Source of the DNA: CAZCVI01 sp964502145
Lineage (GTDB): Bacteria > Acidobacteriota > Aminicenantia > UBA2199
Direction: 5' to 3'
Assembly (NCBI GenBank): GCA_964502145.1
Contig: CAZCVI010000003.1
Location: 62,001-126,000 of the forward strand
DNA length: 64,000 bases
How positions within the stretch are numbered: the first letter of the stretch is position 1; each line of letters opens with the position of its first letter. A model generated the notes under the pieces. That model was given only the letters and a program-made list of their open reading frames with translations. It was not told the DNA's origin and ran no database searches. Both the position numbers and the translations under genes were made by a program. Below are positions 1-8,928 of the stretch, in pieces.

Positions 1-451
1 TCACTTCCAAATCCACTGGAATTGTTTTTTCAGCAGGCAGAACACGATGCACAGAGGGTTTAACTGCCATCATTTTATGAAGCCCTTCCAGATAATAATG
101 CTCGAACAGATGCGCGAATTCCGGGCTCATCTTGCTACCCAGTTCTTCATAAATACCCACCACAAAAGGCATTAATTTAAAAGCCAACCCACCCTCCCCT
201 TTCTCTGCTTTAATCAATCCTTTTTTAGTCATCTCTTTTAATGCAGCATGGATTTGACGTTCATCGCCACCACAGCGCGTGGCAATTGTTTTAGCCATTT
301 GCGGTTCAAGTTCCAATTGGCAAGCCAATGCCGCTTGCTCAGGAGTAAAAAGTGCCGCCAATATCTGCAACTCCACACCACTCTCTGTAGCGGGGTAACC
401 ATTGGGTATTCGGTCTAAGACCACAGCCAGTTCTTTATAAACAGTATTCAC
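1..451 (-). CDS. 4Fe-4S ferredoxin-type protein, N-terminal regulatory-like part (3' end beyond window)
   Basis: An open frame runs from a GTG at 451 off the left edge, with a strong GGAGG Shine-Dalgarno 5 nt upstream. The translation starts NVYKELAVVLDRIPNGYPAT and continues through a winged-helix-like stretch (PEQAALACQLELEP, then DERQIHAALKEMTKKGLI) to FVVGIYEELG. This pattern is typical of the N-terminal domain of a family of cytoplasmic 4Fe-4S proteins that carry their ferredoxin motifs further downstream, so the cysteine motifs would lie outside the window. The family assignment comes from recall of this N-terminal pattern. The exact redox role cannot be judged from the visible part. 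Confidence 0.6.
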   Translation of the reverse strand, partial: MNTVYKELAVVLDRIPNGYPATESGVELQILAALFTPEQAALACQLELEPQMAKTIATRCGGDERQIHAALKEMTKKGLIKAEKGEGGLAFKLMPFVVGIYEELGSKMSPEFAHLFEHYYLEGLHKMMAVKPSVHRVLPAEKTIPVDLEV

Positions 452-519
452 AATAACCTCCATATTTATAGAAATATCTTAAGAATATAATATTGTATCA
501 CACCAGGAACGAATGTAAA

Positions 520-688
520 GCCCTGGATTCACCATCAAATTCTTGAAAACATGGTGAGGCAATGTGGGAATTATGGGAAGTATGGGAATGATGGGATAAA
601 AAAAAATTCCCATTCCTCCCATTCTTCCCATAATTCCCATAATTCCCATACTTCCCATATTTCCCATTCCCTTGGCGGTGAATCCAAG
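520..688 (+). repeat. composite inverted-repeat element, copy 1
   Basis: Outer arms are TGGATTCACC (524-533) and its complement GGTGAATCCA (677-686). Between them sit short GGGAATTAT/GGGAAGTAT-type units (565-596), an A-run, and the same units in reverse complement (607-670), so the RNA would fold into a long hairpin. The left block GCCCTGGATTCACCATCA (520-537) and right block CTTGGCGGTG (671-680) recur in copy 2 near 52.2 kb, where the inner units are different. The element lies just upstream of the PilZ-CheX promoter. Confidence 0.8.
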
Positions 689-701
689 TTCCAAAAAATG
701 C

Positions 702-730
702 TTTACAATTTAAGAATTTCTCTTTATAAT
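702..730 (+). promoter_or_regulatory. sigma70-type promoter of the PilZ-CheX gene (leaderless arrangement)
   Basis: TTTACA (702-707), 17-nt spacer, TATAAT (725-730). The ATG at 737 begins 7 nt after the last base of the -10 box, so the predicted transcription start coincides with the start codon. No Shine-Dalgarno sequence lies between. Confidence 0.75.
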
Positions 731-736
731 ATACCC

Positions 737-2443
737 ATGGAAATCATAGACAGACCAACAATTTTAAAATATCTCCAGATTACCCTGCTTTCATACAGCC
801 GCATTTGCCACTTTATCCCGGAAAAGGCACCCACGACACGGTTCAAAGCCCGCTTTCAAAGACTCTCCAGAGAATCATTACAAATACGCCTGGACGATAT
901 CCCCAATGGCATAGACGGTTCCATTGTCTTCTTTTCCTATACCTTTATCTTTCGTTTCCGCACCCGCTTACATGCCAATGCCGACACCGGCATCTACTCC
1001 TGCTCCATCCCATCAATGATCGAAACCTTCGATCGTCGCAAATACGCCCGCCTCAAATTTGAATCCAGAGAAAACAAAATCGTCACCATCCATAATAAAT
1101 CACTGAACCAAAGCATCACTGGAATCTTAGCCGACCTCTCCGCTGGCGGACTCGGTTTTATTGTAACCGACCTCGACCTCGTCCCCAAAAAAGGCGACCT
1201 CATCATGACCGCATTAAAATTAAGAGATTTGGAATTCCAAGTTATGGCTGAAGTCGCCCAAGTTCGCAACGATTTCGTGGGCGCCGTGTTCCTGGAAAAA
1301 TCAACCAAATTCCAACTGGAACTAAATAACCTCATCAAACTGGAAATCGACTGGCGCAGCGAACATATGTTGAAAAACCTTAAACAACGCGAAGAAATGC
1401 TGAAAGTCTTCCACCAATCCCAGGAAAAATCCGCCTTGGAACAAAAAAAACTGGCGGATAAATTAAACTTCCTCGACCCCTTCCTGGATCACTTTTGCGA
1501 CAGTTTCAAAGCAGTCACCGACCTGGACCTCACTTACGAATCCGCCCAATACCGCGAAAGCACATCCCCGGCAGAACTAAAATTCCTCTACCTGCATTTT
1601 TACTTTAATACAGATTTACTCTTCATCGGTTACTTCTCTGCGCCGCAAGATGTTCTCTATAAACTAGCCCTTCCACTATTCGGCGATCAATTGTCTGGCA
1701 AAGGATTCAATGAATCGATCCTCCTGGAAGTACTGGGAAAACAAATAGTCGCCCGCTCCAATGGTCCGGAAAATAATAACAGAATTTTTACTTACGCGGA
1801 CGCAAGTGTCCATAATACCAATAAACGTCTCCTCTCTGACCTGTTACAACAACACTCCATTCGCATTGATTTCCAAAGTCCTATCGGCACATTCTCGCTC
1901 ATGCTCATGGCAGAGAACCTGGAAGAATCCCTCAACCTCTGCACCAAAGCGAAAGCCCGCGAATTCATCACCATGGAAAAAATGGACTTGATCGAACCAA
2001 TCTCCTACTCCACGCTTAAAGTGTTCTCCGAATTTCTTAAACTAGATATCCGCGAAAAATCAGTGACGACCCGCGAACAACTCATGCCCCGTTTCGAAAT
2101 CTCCATATTATTAGATATCTTCTTCGAAGACGTTGATGGTAAAGTAATCCTAAACCTCTCTAAACGTTTAGCACTCAAAATTTACGAACTGCTCCTCAAT
2201 GAAAAAATCGACGAGTTCAACGCGGATGTAAAAGACGCAGTAGCAGAACTAACCAACATGATCACCGGCAATGCCAAAAGCCAATTCGAAGACCAAGGCA
2301 TCTATTATAAAATAGGCACCCCCGTTGTCCTGGAAAGTCGCGAAGGCGTAATCATCTATGCCAAAAACATGAACTTCCTCTCCTCCGTCTACTGGACCTC
2401 AGAAGGCTTCTTCGAACTCAGCTTCTCTTTCTTCAAAAAATAA
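737..2443 (+). CDS. PilZ domain - CheX-like fusion protein, probable c-di-GMP responsive
   Basis: The protein has 568 residues. The PilZ signature is intact: RKYAR (RxxxR, about 101-105) followed by DLSAGG (DxSxxG, about 133-138), the two motifs that hold c-di-GMP. Residues about 250-330 form a charged, coiled-coil-like linker. The last ~120 residues match CheX phosphatases, including the D-x3-E-x2-N catalytic pattern in DAVAELTNM and the following GNAK (about 500-515). The middle (about 265-400, starting LDPFLDHFCDSF) resembles a degenerate second CheX-like fold. CheX dephosphorylates CheY-type receivers, so the fusion could link c-di-GMP to receiver dephosphorylation; that link is inference. 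The frame stays open 62 codons upstream through the repeat element, but the promoter position supports the ATG at 737. Confidence 0.8.
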   Translation: MEIIDRPTILKYLQITLLSYSRICHFIPEKAPTTRFKARFQRLSRESLQIRLDDIPNGIDGSIVFFSYTFIFRFRTRLHANADTGIYSCSIPSMIETFDRRKYARLKFESRENKIVTIHNKSLNQSITGILADLSAGGLGFIVTDLDLVPKKGDLIMTALKLRDLEFQVMAEVAQVRNDFVGAVFLEKSTKFQLELNNLIKLEIDWRSEHMLKNLKQREEMLKVFHQSQEKSALEQKKLADKLNFLDPFLDHFCDSFKAVTDLDLTYESAQYRESTSPAELKFLYLHFYFNTDLLFIGYFSAPQDVLYKLALPLFGDQLSGKGFNESILLEVLGKQIVARSNGPENNNRIFTYADASVHNTNKRLLSDLLQQHSIRIDFQSPIGTFSLMLMAENLEESLNLCTKAKAREFITMEKMDLIEPISYSTLKVFSEFLKLDIREKSVTTREQLMPRFEISILLDIFFEDVDGKVILNLSKRLALKIYELLLNEKIDEFNADVKDAVAELTNMITGNAKSQFEDQGIYYKIGTPVVLESREGVIIYAKNMNFLSSVYWTSEGFFELSFSFFKK

Positions 2444-2466
2444 CGCATAGGCAAAAGGAGTTTAAT

Positions 2467-3645
2467 ATGTTCTTAACGCATTTGAAAATAAAAAATTGGC
2501 GGAACTTCAAAAATGCAGAAGTATCACTTGGTGAAAGAACCTTTATAGTAGGTCCCAATGCCTGCGGTAAATCCAATTTCCTTGATATCTTCCGCTTCAT
2601 GCGCGATATCGTGAAACAACCCGGCGGTGGCTTGCAAAAAGCAGTTACCGATAGAGGTGGATTGTCCAAAATAAGAAGCCTCACCACTGACAACGATTCC
2701 CTCGTCGAACTTGAATTTCACTTTGCCGACTCCCTGGCAGGAAAAACCAAATGGAAATACTTGATTGGCCTGATACAAGAAAGCAAAAGCAAGCCAAGAA
2801 CTCTAATCTCCAAAGAAATCGTGTGGCATAATGACCAAAAAATTCTGGAACGACCGCATAAAGAAGATAATAATGATGACTTAAGACGAACTCAAACCCA
2901 CCTGGAACAACTTAATTCCAATTTAGAGTTCCGGGATATATATGAATACTTCAACCAAGTCGGTTATTTTCATATTATTCCACAACTCCTGCGCCACCCC
3001 GAAATATTTTTTAATACCAGTACTCCCAAAGAAGAAGACGCTTTTGGGTTTCATTTCCTTGAACAAATCATCGACACCCCCCAAAAAGTTCAAGTGGCCA
3101 GATTGAATAAAATCGAAACAGTATTAAAAACAGCCATTCCCCAATTAAAAGGACTTTCTATCTCAAAAGACGACCACGGGGTTCCACATTTAGAGGCATT
3201 GTATAAACATTGGCGTCCCAATGCAGGAAAGCAACAAGAAGATCAATTCTCTGATGGCACACTACGATTGATCGGTCTTTTATGGTCCATGTTTGAAACC
3301 CATTCATTATTCCTATTGGAAGAACCGGAACTTTCGCTAAACTCCTTTATCATAAAAAAGATTCCCGCGATTATTGCGCAAACTTCTAAAAAGCAAAAAC
3401 AGCAACTGCTCATCAGTACTCACAGTCCAGACTTACTTTCCGACCCCGGTATCGGTGGCGAAGAAATATTACTCTTTAACCCAGAAAAAAATGGCACAAC
3501 AATCACAAAAGCTTCCGATAATAAAGATATCCGAGCACTTTTGGAAAGCGGCTTCGTTGCCTCGGAAGCAGTCATCGGGTACACTAACCCGGAAAATTAT
3601 TCGCAAATGAGGAACGAGTCTTCACATTCACGGGTTTCGATTTAA
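2467..3645 (+). CDS. AAA family ATPase (RecF/OLD-like, AAA_21 type)
   Basis: 392 residues. Walker A is GPNACGKSN (29-37), following LKIKNWRNFKNAEVSLGERT, the usual start of RecF-like ATPases. The Walker B region reads LLEEPELSLN (about 285) and the switch histidine lies in STHSPDLLS (about 320). AAGGAG precedes the ATG by 7 nt, and the gene lies 23 nt after the PilZ-CheX gene, so they are probably co-transcribed. Relatives often travel with a Toprim-like or nuclease partner in conflict systems, but no partner is adjacent here. The C-terminal ~15 residues look atypical; a frameshift near 3607 would read RVFTFTGFDL instead, so the end may be damaged. The cellular role is unknown. Confidence 0.75.
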   Translation: MFLTHLKIKNWRNFKNAEVSLGERTFIVGPNACGKSNFLDIFRFMRDIVKQPGGGLQKAVTDRGGLSKIRSLTTDNDSLVELEFHFADSLAGKTKWKYLIGLIQESKSKPRTLISKEIVWHNDQKILERPHKEDNNDDLRRTQTHLEQLNSNLEFRDIYEYFNQVGYFHIIPQLLRHPEIFFNTSTPKEEDAFGFHFLEQIIDTPQKVQVARLNKIETVLKTAIPQLKGLSISKDDHGVPHLEALYKHWRPNAGKQQEDQFSDGTLRLIGLLWSMFETHSLFLLEEPELSLNSFIIKKIPAIIAQTSKKQKQQLLISTHSPDLLSDPGIGGEEILLFNPEKNGTTITKASDNKDIRALLESGFVASEAVIGYTNPENYSQMRNESSHSRVSI

Positions 3646-3651
3646 TCCTGA

Positions 3652-3668
3652 GTAGCCACAGGGGCTAC
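3652..3668 (+). terminator. short hairpin after the ATPase gene
   Basis: GTAGCC (3652-3657) pairs with GGCTAC (3663-3668) seven bases after the stop codon. There is no convincing T-run, so termination is only possible. Confidence 0.3.
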
Positions 3669-3687
3669 CCTTCCATTATCGTTTTAT

Positions 3688-3720
3688 TTAATCCGTGTAA
3701 TCATTTTAATCCGTGTAATC
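3688..3720. repeat. TTAATCCGTGTAATC direct repeat
   Basis: Two perfect copies of TTAATCCGTGTAATC (3688-3702 and 3706-3720), followed by a related CTGTGG end. The motif resembles, but is distinct from, the AATTCGTG families at 45.8 and 55.5 kb. It lies in the ileS upstream region. Confidence 0.7.
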
Positions 3721-3836
3721 TGTGGATTTTTTTGTTTTTTTTCTTTTTTATTTACCTCCTTTTCTTTTGTGGGCTTGACTTCCAATGCAAAATAAGAGAA
3801 AATGATATATTAATTAAATTTCGAGGAGTACTCACC

Positions 3837-6635
3837 ATGTCTGACGAAAAGAAAACTGACGAAAAGAAAGTTATGTGGAAAAATACATTGAATTTGCCAG
3901 AAACAAACTTTCCCATGAAAGCGCAACTGAATAAAAAAGAACCGCAAATTCTTAAAAAATGGCAAGACATAAACATCTATCATAAAATTCTGGCCAAACG
4001 CCAAAATCAAGAACTCTATATTCTCCACGACGGCCCGCCCTACGCCAATGGCAATATCCATCTGGGCCACGCACTCAACAAAATTCTCAAAGACTTCATC
4101 GTAAAAGCGAAATCCATGGAAGGCTTCCAAGCCCCCTATGTCCCCGGTTGGGACTGCCACGGCTTACCTATCGAAATCAAAGTAGAAGAACAACTGGGTT
4201 CTAAAAAAGAGAAAATGTCAATCGTAGAAATCCGCGAGAAATGCCGCCAATACGCTGAAAAATTCGTGGCTATCCAACGGGACGAGTTCATTCGCCTAGG
4301 CGTCTTCGGCCTCTGGGAAAAACCCTACACTACACTCGACCACTATTACGAAGCCAACGTCATCCATTACCTCAAGTCCTTCGTTCAAAACGATAACGTC
4401 ATTCGCAAAAAACGCCCGGTTTACTGGTGTACCTCATGCACCACAGCCCTGGCTGAAGCAGAAGTGGAATACGCCAATCATACCTCCCCATCCATTTATG
4501 TCAAGTTCCTCTTAAAAGATTTTCCCTCTCAACTCTCTGCATATAAAGATAAAGAAGTCTTTGTCCTTATCTGGACCACCACGCCCTGGACTATCCCCGC
4601 TAACCTCGCTATTGCAGTACAACCAGAATATGATTACGCCCTCTTTCAATTAAACAACGAGTACTATATCGCAGCCACCCGCCTCGTACCAGTAATTGCT
4701 GAAATCGCCAAAGGCGAAGCGACAATTTTAACCCAACTCAAAGGTAAAGATTTGTTAGGTCTTAATACCCGCCACCCCCTCTTTGAACGCAATTCCATTA
4801 TCATCAATACCGATTACGTCTTACTTGACCAAGGTACGGGTTGCGTTCACACCGCCCCGGGTCACGGCGAAGACGACTATCGCGCTGGATTAGAATACAA
4901 TCTGGAAATCTACTCCCCAGTCGGTCCCTCTGGTTTATTCGATGAAACCGCAGGCAAATACGAGGGTAAACATATCTTCAAAACCAATCCCGAAATCGTC
5001 AACGATTTACGCGAAGCCAATCGTCTCGTTCATGATACTAAGATCGACCATTCCTATCCCCATTGCTGGCGCTGTAAAAAACCAGTGATCTACCGCGCCA
5101 CCGAACAATGGTTCATTGCCATGGATGTTGCCGCTCTCAGACATAATGCCCTGGAAGCCATCAAAACAGTGGCATGGTTACCCAAATGGGGCGAAGAACG
5201 CATTTCCAGCATGATCGCCAATCGCCCAGACTGGTGCATCTCCAGGCAACGCGACTGGGGCGTACCCATTCCCGTGTTCTATTGCAAAGAGTGCGGCCAC
5301 CCACTACTAACCACTGAATTAGTAGACAAAACCGAAAAGATGTTCTTAGAAGAAGGGGCTGATTCATGGTATAAAATGGATGTTTCCCAATTCTTACCGC
5401 CGGGTACTAGCTGCGTTAAATGCCATAGCACTCAATTTGAAAAAGGCAAGGACATAGTTGATGTCTGGTTTGAATCAGGCGCTTCCTTTAATGTCGTGGA
5501 ACATTACCCCGGTCACCGATTCCCCGCTGATATGTACCTCGAAGGCGGAGATCAATACCGTGGTTGGTTCCACTCTTCCCTATTAGTAGGCGTCAGTGCC
5601 AAAAAACAAGCGCCCTATAAAACCGTCATCACCCATGGTTGGACTTTAGACCATCAGGGTCGCGCCATGTCAAAATCCCTCGGCAATACCATCAGTCCGC
5701 AATCCATTATCAATGATAAAGGAGCCGATATCTTACGACTCTGGGTAGCCATGGTCAATTATCGCGAAGATACCCGCTTGGGCGACGAGATTCTTTCCCG
5801 CGTCAGCGAAAGTTACCGCAAAATCCGCAATACCTGGAAATTCATGCTGGGCGTTCTTAATGACTACAACGCCGCTAGCGATCCCCTCAAAGAAGAGAAC
5901 CTGCGCGAAGTCGACCGCTTTATCCTTTTCCGATTACAAGAAATCAAAGAAAAAGTTCTCCAATCCTATAAAGATTATGAATATCATATCATCTTTCACG
6001 CCATGTCCAATTTTTTCACCGTGGATTTAAGCGCCTTCTATCTCCATTTCACCAAAGATATCCTCTATTGCGACACCACCACCGCTACCCGCCGCAGAAC
6101 CACCCAGGCCGTTATATTCAAAATTTTAATGGAGACCTTGTTACTGCTCACCCCGATCCTCTCCTTCACCGCCGAAGAAGTTTGGGAATACATCCCTGAT
6201 TTCCCCGGCAAAGAAGAATCCGTTCATATGCAACTCTTTCCCCCAGTAGAAAAAAACTACCTGGAAAAACTGGACAGTGATAAATGGCAAAATATTTCCC
6301 TCCTGCGCGAACGTATCTTAAAAGAGATCGAGGAAGCCAGAAATAAAAAGATCATCGGCGACTCGCTGGAAGCCGTCATTCACTTGGCCTTCGATGGCAA
6401 AAACTATGACTTGATGAAAGAACACCGCGACCTGTTTAAAGAGATTCTGGTGGTTTCCGACATCCAGTTGGAAAAAGCCTCCACCGAGACTATCGAAGTT
6501 TCCAAGTCCACTGGCAATAAATGCCCCAGATGCTGGAACTGGTTTAATGAAAACACAGCCACCGCGAAACACCCAGAACTCTGCCCCAGATGCAATCAGG
6601 TGGCTCAGGAGATGAACCTTGACACTGCTGAATAA
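3837..6635 (+). CDS. ileS: isoleucyl-tRNA synthetase
   Basis: 932 residues from the ATG at 3837, chosen because GAGGAG lies 8 nt upstream; the frame is open further upstream but reads an F-rich non-coding stretch. It charges tRNA-Ile in the cytoplasm. The class I signatures are visible: GNIHLGHALNK (HIGH) near residue 70 and MSKSLGNT (KMSKS) near residue 610. The editing domain contains TTPWTIPAN, and the C-terminus has a zinc knuckle (CPRCW...CPRC). It is the first gene of an overlapping set, with lspA starting inside its last codons. The ileS-lspA arrangement is common in bacteria. No T-box leader is visible upstream. Confidence 0.97.
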   Translation: MSDEKKTDEKKVMWKNTLNLPETNFPMKAQLNKKEPQILKKWQDINIYHKILAKRQNQELYILHDGPPYANGNIHLGHALNKILKDFIVKAKSMEGFQAPYVPGWDCHGLPIEIKVEEQLGSKKEKMSIVEIREKCRQYAEKFVAIQRDEFIRLGVFGLWEKPYTTLDHYYEANVIHYLKSFVQNDNVIRKKRPVYWCTSCTTALAEAEVEYANHTSPSIYVKFLLKDFPSQLSAYKDKEVFVLIWTTTPWTIPANLAIAVQPEYDYALFQLNNEYYIAATRLVPVIAEIAKGEATILTQLKGKDLLGLNTRHPLFERNSIIINTDYVLLDQGTGCVHTAPGHGEDDYRAGLEYNLEIYSPVGPSGLFDETAGKYEGKHIFKTNPEIVNDLREANRLVHDTKIDHSYPHCWRCKKPVIYRATEQWFIAMDVAALRHNALEAIKTVAWLPKWGEERISSMIANRPDWCISRQRDWGVPIPVFYCKECGHPLLTTELVDKTEKMFLEEGADSWYKMDVSQFLPPGTSCVKCHSTQFEKGKDIVDVWFESGASFNVVEHYPGHRFPADMYLEGGDQYRGWFHSSLLVGVSAKKQAPYKTVITHGWTLDHQGRAMSKSLGNTISPQSIINDKGADILRLWVAMVNYREDTRLGDEILSRVSESYRKIRNTWKFMLGVLNDYNAASDPLKEENLREVDRFILFRLQEIKEKVLQSYKDYEYHIIFHAMSNFFTVDLSAFYLHFTKDILYCDTTTATRRRTTQAVIFKILMETLLLLTPILSFTAEEVWEYIPDFPGKEESVHMQLFPPVEKNYLEKLDSDKWQNISLLRERILKEIEEARNKKIIGDSLEAVIHLAFDGKNYDLMKEHRDLFKEILVVSDIQLEKASTETIEVSKSTGNKCPRCWNWFNENTATAKHPELCPRCNQVAQEMNLDTAE

Positions 6636-7113
6636 AAAAAAATACATCCTGATCTTCAGTCTGATTATCATCGCCGATCAGATTTCCAAATTGTGGATTC
6701 AATCCCAATTTAAAACAGACCCCTTTAAAGTAATCACCGTGTTCCGTGATTTTTTCGTCCTCCGTTACGTGGAGAATAAAGGCGCAGTCTGGGGCATATT
6801 TTCCCAGACCAGCAACAACCTGATCCCCATAGCAATCACTCTACTATCCCTGATCGCTCTGATCTCGGTACTTTATTTCTTTCTGAAAATACAATCCACC
6901 TGTGCGCTGGAATTAACTTCCCTTTCCTTTGTTATTGGTGGAGCGCTTGGTAATTTTATTGATCGCGTGTACCAGGGATACGTCGTGGACTTCCTCGATG
7001 TTTTTATCAAAACACACCACTGGCCCACCTTTAATATTGCCGATAGTTTTATCAGCATTGGCGTGTGCCTGTTGATCATCTCTATCTGGAGGGGAAAATG
7101 CACCCAATTCTAA
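6619..7113 (+). CDS. lspA: lipoprotein signal peptidase (SPase II)
   Basis: 164 residues starting at a TTG that overlaps the end of ileS by 17 nt, with CAGGAGA upstream. This inner-membrane aspartic peptidase cleaves prolipoprotein signal peptides. Four hydrophobic segments are evident. Conserved blocks are ADQISKLW, ENKGAVWGIFS, GGALGNFIDRV, VDFLDV and FNIADSFISIG; the Asp residues in the last two form the catalytic dyad. It acts after Lgt, encoded next, and before Lnt, encoded at 19.6 kb. Confidence 0.95.
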   Translation: MTLLNKKKYILIFSLIIIADQISKLWIQSQFKTDPFKVITVFRDFFVLRYVENKGAVWGIFSQTSNNLIPIAITLLSLIALISVLYFFLKIQSTCALELTSLSFVIGGALGNFIDRVYQGYVVDFLDVFIKTHHWPTFNIADSFISIGVCLLIISIWRGKCTQF

Positions 7114-7901
7114 TTAAACTGGGTCCAGTTGTCATTCATACCTACGGCTTCTTATTGGCCCTGGGCGTATTGTCCGCGATACTACTCAGTTTAAAATTAG
7201 GCAAAAAAGAGAACCTGGATATTCAAGTATTAGCCGATTTCAGCTTCTATACCATCCTAGTTGGATTGCTGGGAGCCAAATTATTCCTCTTGGTCACTGA
7301 ATGGAAATACTATAGCGAAGCTCCTAAACGGATTCTTTCCTTGATCACTTCAGCCGGAACCTTTTATGGAGGTTTAATCTGCGGTGCCATTTTTGTCATC
7401 TGGTATGTACACAAACATAAATTAAACATCCGCGTCATCGGTGATGTGATGCTTCCTGCCGTAGCCTTGGCCCACTTTTTTGGTCGTATGGGCTGTTTTA
7501 TGGCCGGCTGCTGCTGGGGCAGAAATGCCGACGGGTGTCCTGTTGCTGTTGAATTCCCCAAAGCAGGGTACGACTCCACCGGAGTACCCTATAATGAACC
7601 CCTCTACCCCACCCAATTGGCCGAATCCATACTCAACCTCCTCAATTTTATTCTATTGATGATCCTCTTTAATAAGAAAAAATTCCAGGGCCAAGTGATG
7701 GCCGTTTATGTGTTTAACTATTCCCTGATTCGTTTCTGCATCGAATTTTTCCGGGGCGATGACGACAGGGGGTATCTATTCGGCGGCATTGACCACCCTT
7801 TCACCAGCCTTTCTGTCCCCCAATTGATCAGTATCGCCGGTATTATTCTAGCCATCGTGCTCTATTTCCGCTTCAAAAAAAATAGTAAGCAGAAAGGATA
7901 A
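7098..7901 (+). CDS. lgt: prolipoprotein diacylglyceryl transferase
   Basis: 267 residues from the ATG at 7098, preceded by GGAGGGG and overlapping the end of lspA by 16 nt. It transfers diacylglycerol to the lipobox cysteine of prolipoproteins in the inner membrane. Evidence includes seven hydrophobic segments, the start HPILIKLGPVVIHTYG, the signature block HFFGRMGCFMAGCCWG (the Lgt GRxGNF region, here with M-G-C-F), and a C-terminal LIRFCIEFFRGDDDRG. The signature differs slightly from the E. coli type, as in other short Lgt variants. lgt next to lspA implies coupled expression. Confidence 0.93.
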   Translation: MHPILIKLGPVVIHTYGFLLALGVLSAILLSLKLGKKENLDIQVLADFSFYTILVGLLGAKLFLLVTEWKYYSEAPKRILSLITSAGTFYGGLICGAIFVIWYVHKHKLNIRVIGDVMLPAVALAHFFGRMGCFMAGCCWGRNADGCPVAVEFPKAGYDSTGVPYNEPLYPTQLAESILNLLNFILLMILFNKKKFQGQVMAVYVFNYSLIRFCIEFFRGDDDRGYLFGGIDHPFTSLSVPQLISIAGIILAIVLYFRFKKNSKQKG

Positions 7902-7937
7902 AAGAATGAATAACAGAAAGAATAAACAAGCAAGCAG

Positions 7938-8894
7938 GTGCCAGTGATAAATATCAGACATAAACGTTTTAAAGTAACCCAATCCTATCCCAGGGTGGAT
8001 GTGTTCCTCCACGAATGCCTGCCCGAGATGTCCCGGACCAGTGTCGCCAAATTGATCAAAGACAATTTAGTCAAGCTAAACGACACCCCCCTGTTGAAAA
8101 AAAACATGGACCTCAAGGAAGGGGATATCCTGGAAATCGCCCTGGCCCAGCCGGATACAGATATAATACCCTACACCCCCAGCTTCCATATCAATGATAT
8201 TAAACTCTATGAAGACGATTACCTTCTCATCGTGGACAAACCCACCGGAATTGCCATTCATTCCGGTTCTGGCACCAAAACCGAAACCATCTTGGACATT
8301 TTTAAATATTACTATCCCCAGATCGCCGACATAGATACCGATGACCCGGACCAACGTCCCGGCATTGTTCACCGTTTGGACCGCGAAACTTCCGGTTTAC
8401 TGATCCTGGCCAAAGATAAAATCACCATGAAACGAATGCAGAAACGTTTCAAACGACGGGAAGTTCATAAAACATATTTAGCCCTCGTATCCGGTCAGGT
8501 CCGCTTTCAAAACGGCACTATTGATGCCCTAATTACTCGCAGTCCTAAAAACCGCACCCGTTTTTGCGTCGCCGATTTGGATAGAAAAAATACCTCTGCT
8601 GTCCGCGATTCCGTCACTCGCTATTCGCGGATTATCCAGTTCGATCATTTCGCCCTGGTCAAAGCATTTCCCATCACGGGCAGAACACACCAGATACGGG
8701 TTCATTTCGCCCACCTGGGGAACCCTGTCCTGGGAGATATCCTGTACGGAAAAGGAAAAAACTTCCCACGTCTCGCCCTGCATTCCCATGCCTTACAATT
8801 CTACCACCCCATCACTGAACAATTAATCACCAGCTACTCCCCCTTCCCCTTGATTTTCAGGGAATTCCTTAAAGAAAACCTCGCCCATATTTGA
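7938..8894 (+). CDS. RluA-family rRNA/tRNA pseudouridine synthase
   Basis: 318 residues. An S4 RNA-binding domain (about 15-75) is followed by the RluA catalytic domain with HRLDRETSGLLILAKD, which holds the catalytic Asp, and with GRTHQIRVHFAHLGNPVLGD. It converts uridine to pseudouridine in structural RNA, probably 23S rRNA like RluC/RluD, but the exact site cannot be told. The start is GTG at 7938; a GTG at 7944 with AGGTG upstream is an equal alternative. It is the last gene of the ileS cluster. Confidence 0.9.
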   Translation: MPVINIRHKRFKVTQSYPRVDVFLHECLPEMSRTSVAKLIKDNLVKLNDTPLLKKNMDLKEGDILEIALAQPDTDIIPYTPSFHINDIKLYEDDYLLIVDKPTGIAIHSGSGTKTETILDIFKYYYPQIADIDTDDPDQRPGIVHRLDRETSGLLILAKDKITMKRMQKRFKRREVHKTYLALVSGQVRFQNGTIDALITRSPKNRTRFCVADLDRKNTSAVRDSVTRYSRIIQFDHFALVKAFPITGRTHQIRVHFAHLGNPVLGDILYGKGKNFPRLALHSHALQFYHPITEQLITSYSPFPLIFREFLKENLAHI

Positions 8895-8919
8895 AACTAA
8901 CACGGAAATAGGTTATAAT
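8891..8919 (+). promoter_or_regulatory. sigma70-type promoter before the PpiC lipoprotein gene (near-leaderless)
   Basis: TTGAAA (8891-8896), 17-nt spacer, TATAAT (8914-8919). The -35 overlaps the end of the rluA-type gene. The ATG follows at 8929, nine bases after the -10 box, with no Shine-Dalgarno. Confidence 0.75.
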
Positions 8920-8928
8920 AACCCTCAA

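Noticed and set aside
551..736. N-terminal extension of the PilZ-CheX gene through the repeat element
   Set aside because: It would translate hairpin minisatellite (SHSSHNSHNSH); the promoter -10 box lies after it and points to the ATG at 737.
3732..3836. Longer IleS starting in the F-rich upstream frame
   Set aside because: The ATG at 3837 has GAGGAG at the right distance and begins the conserved part.
3646..3836. T-box riboswitch upstream of ileS
   Set aside because: No T-box consensus block or terminator/antiterminator pair could be found.
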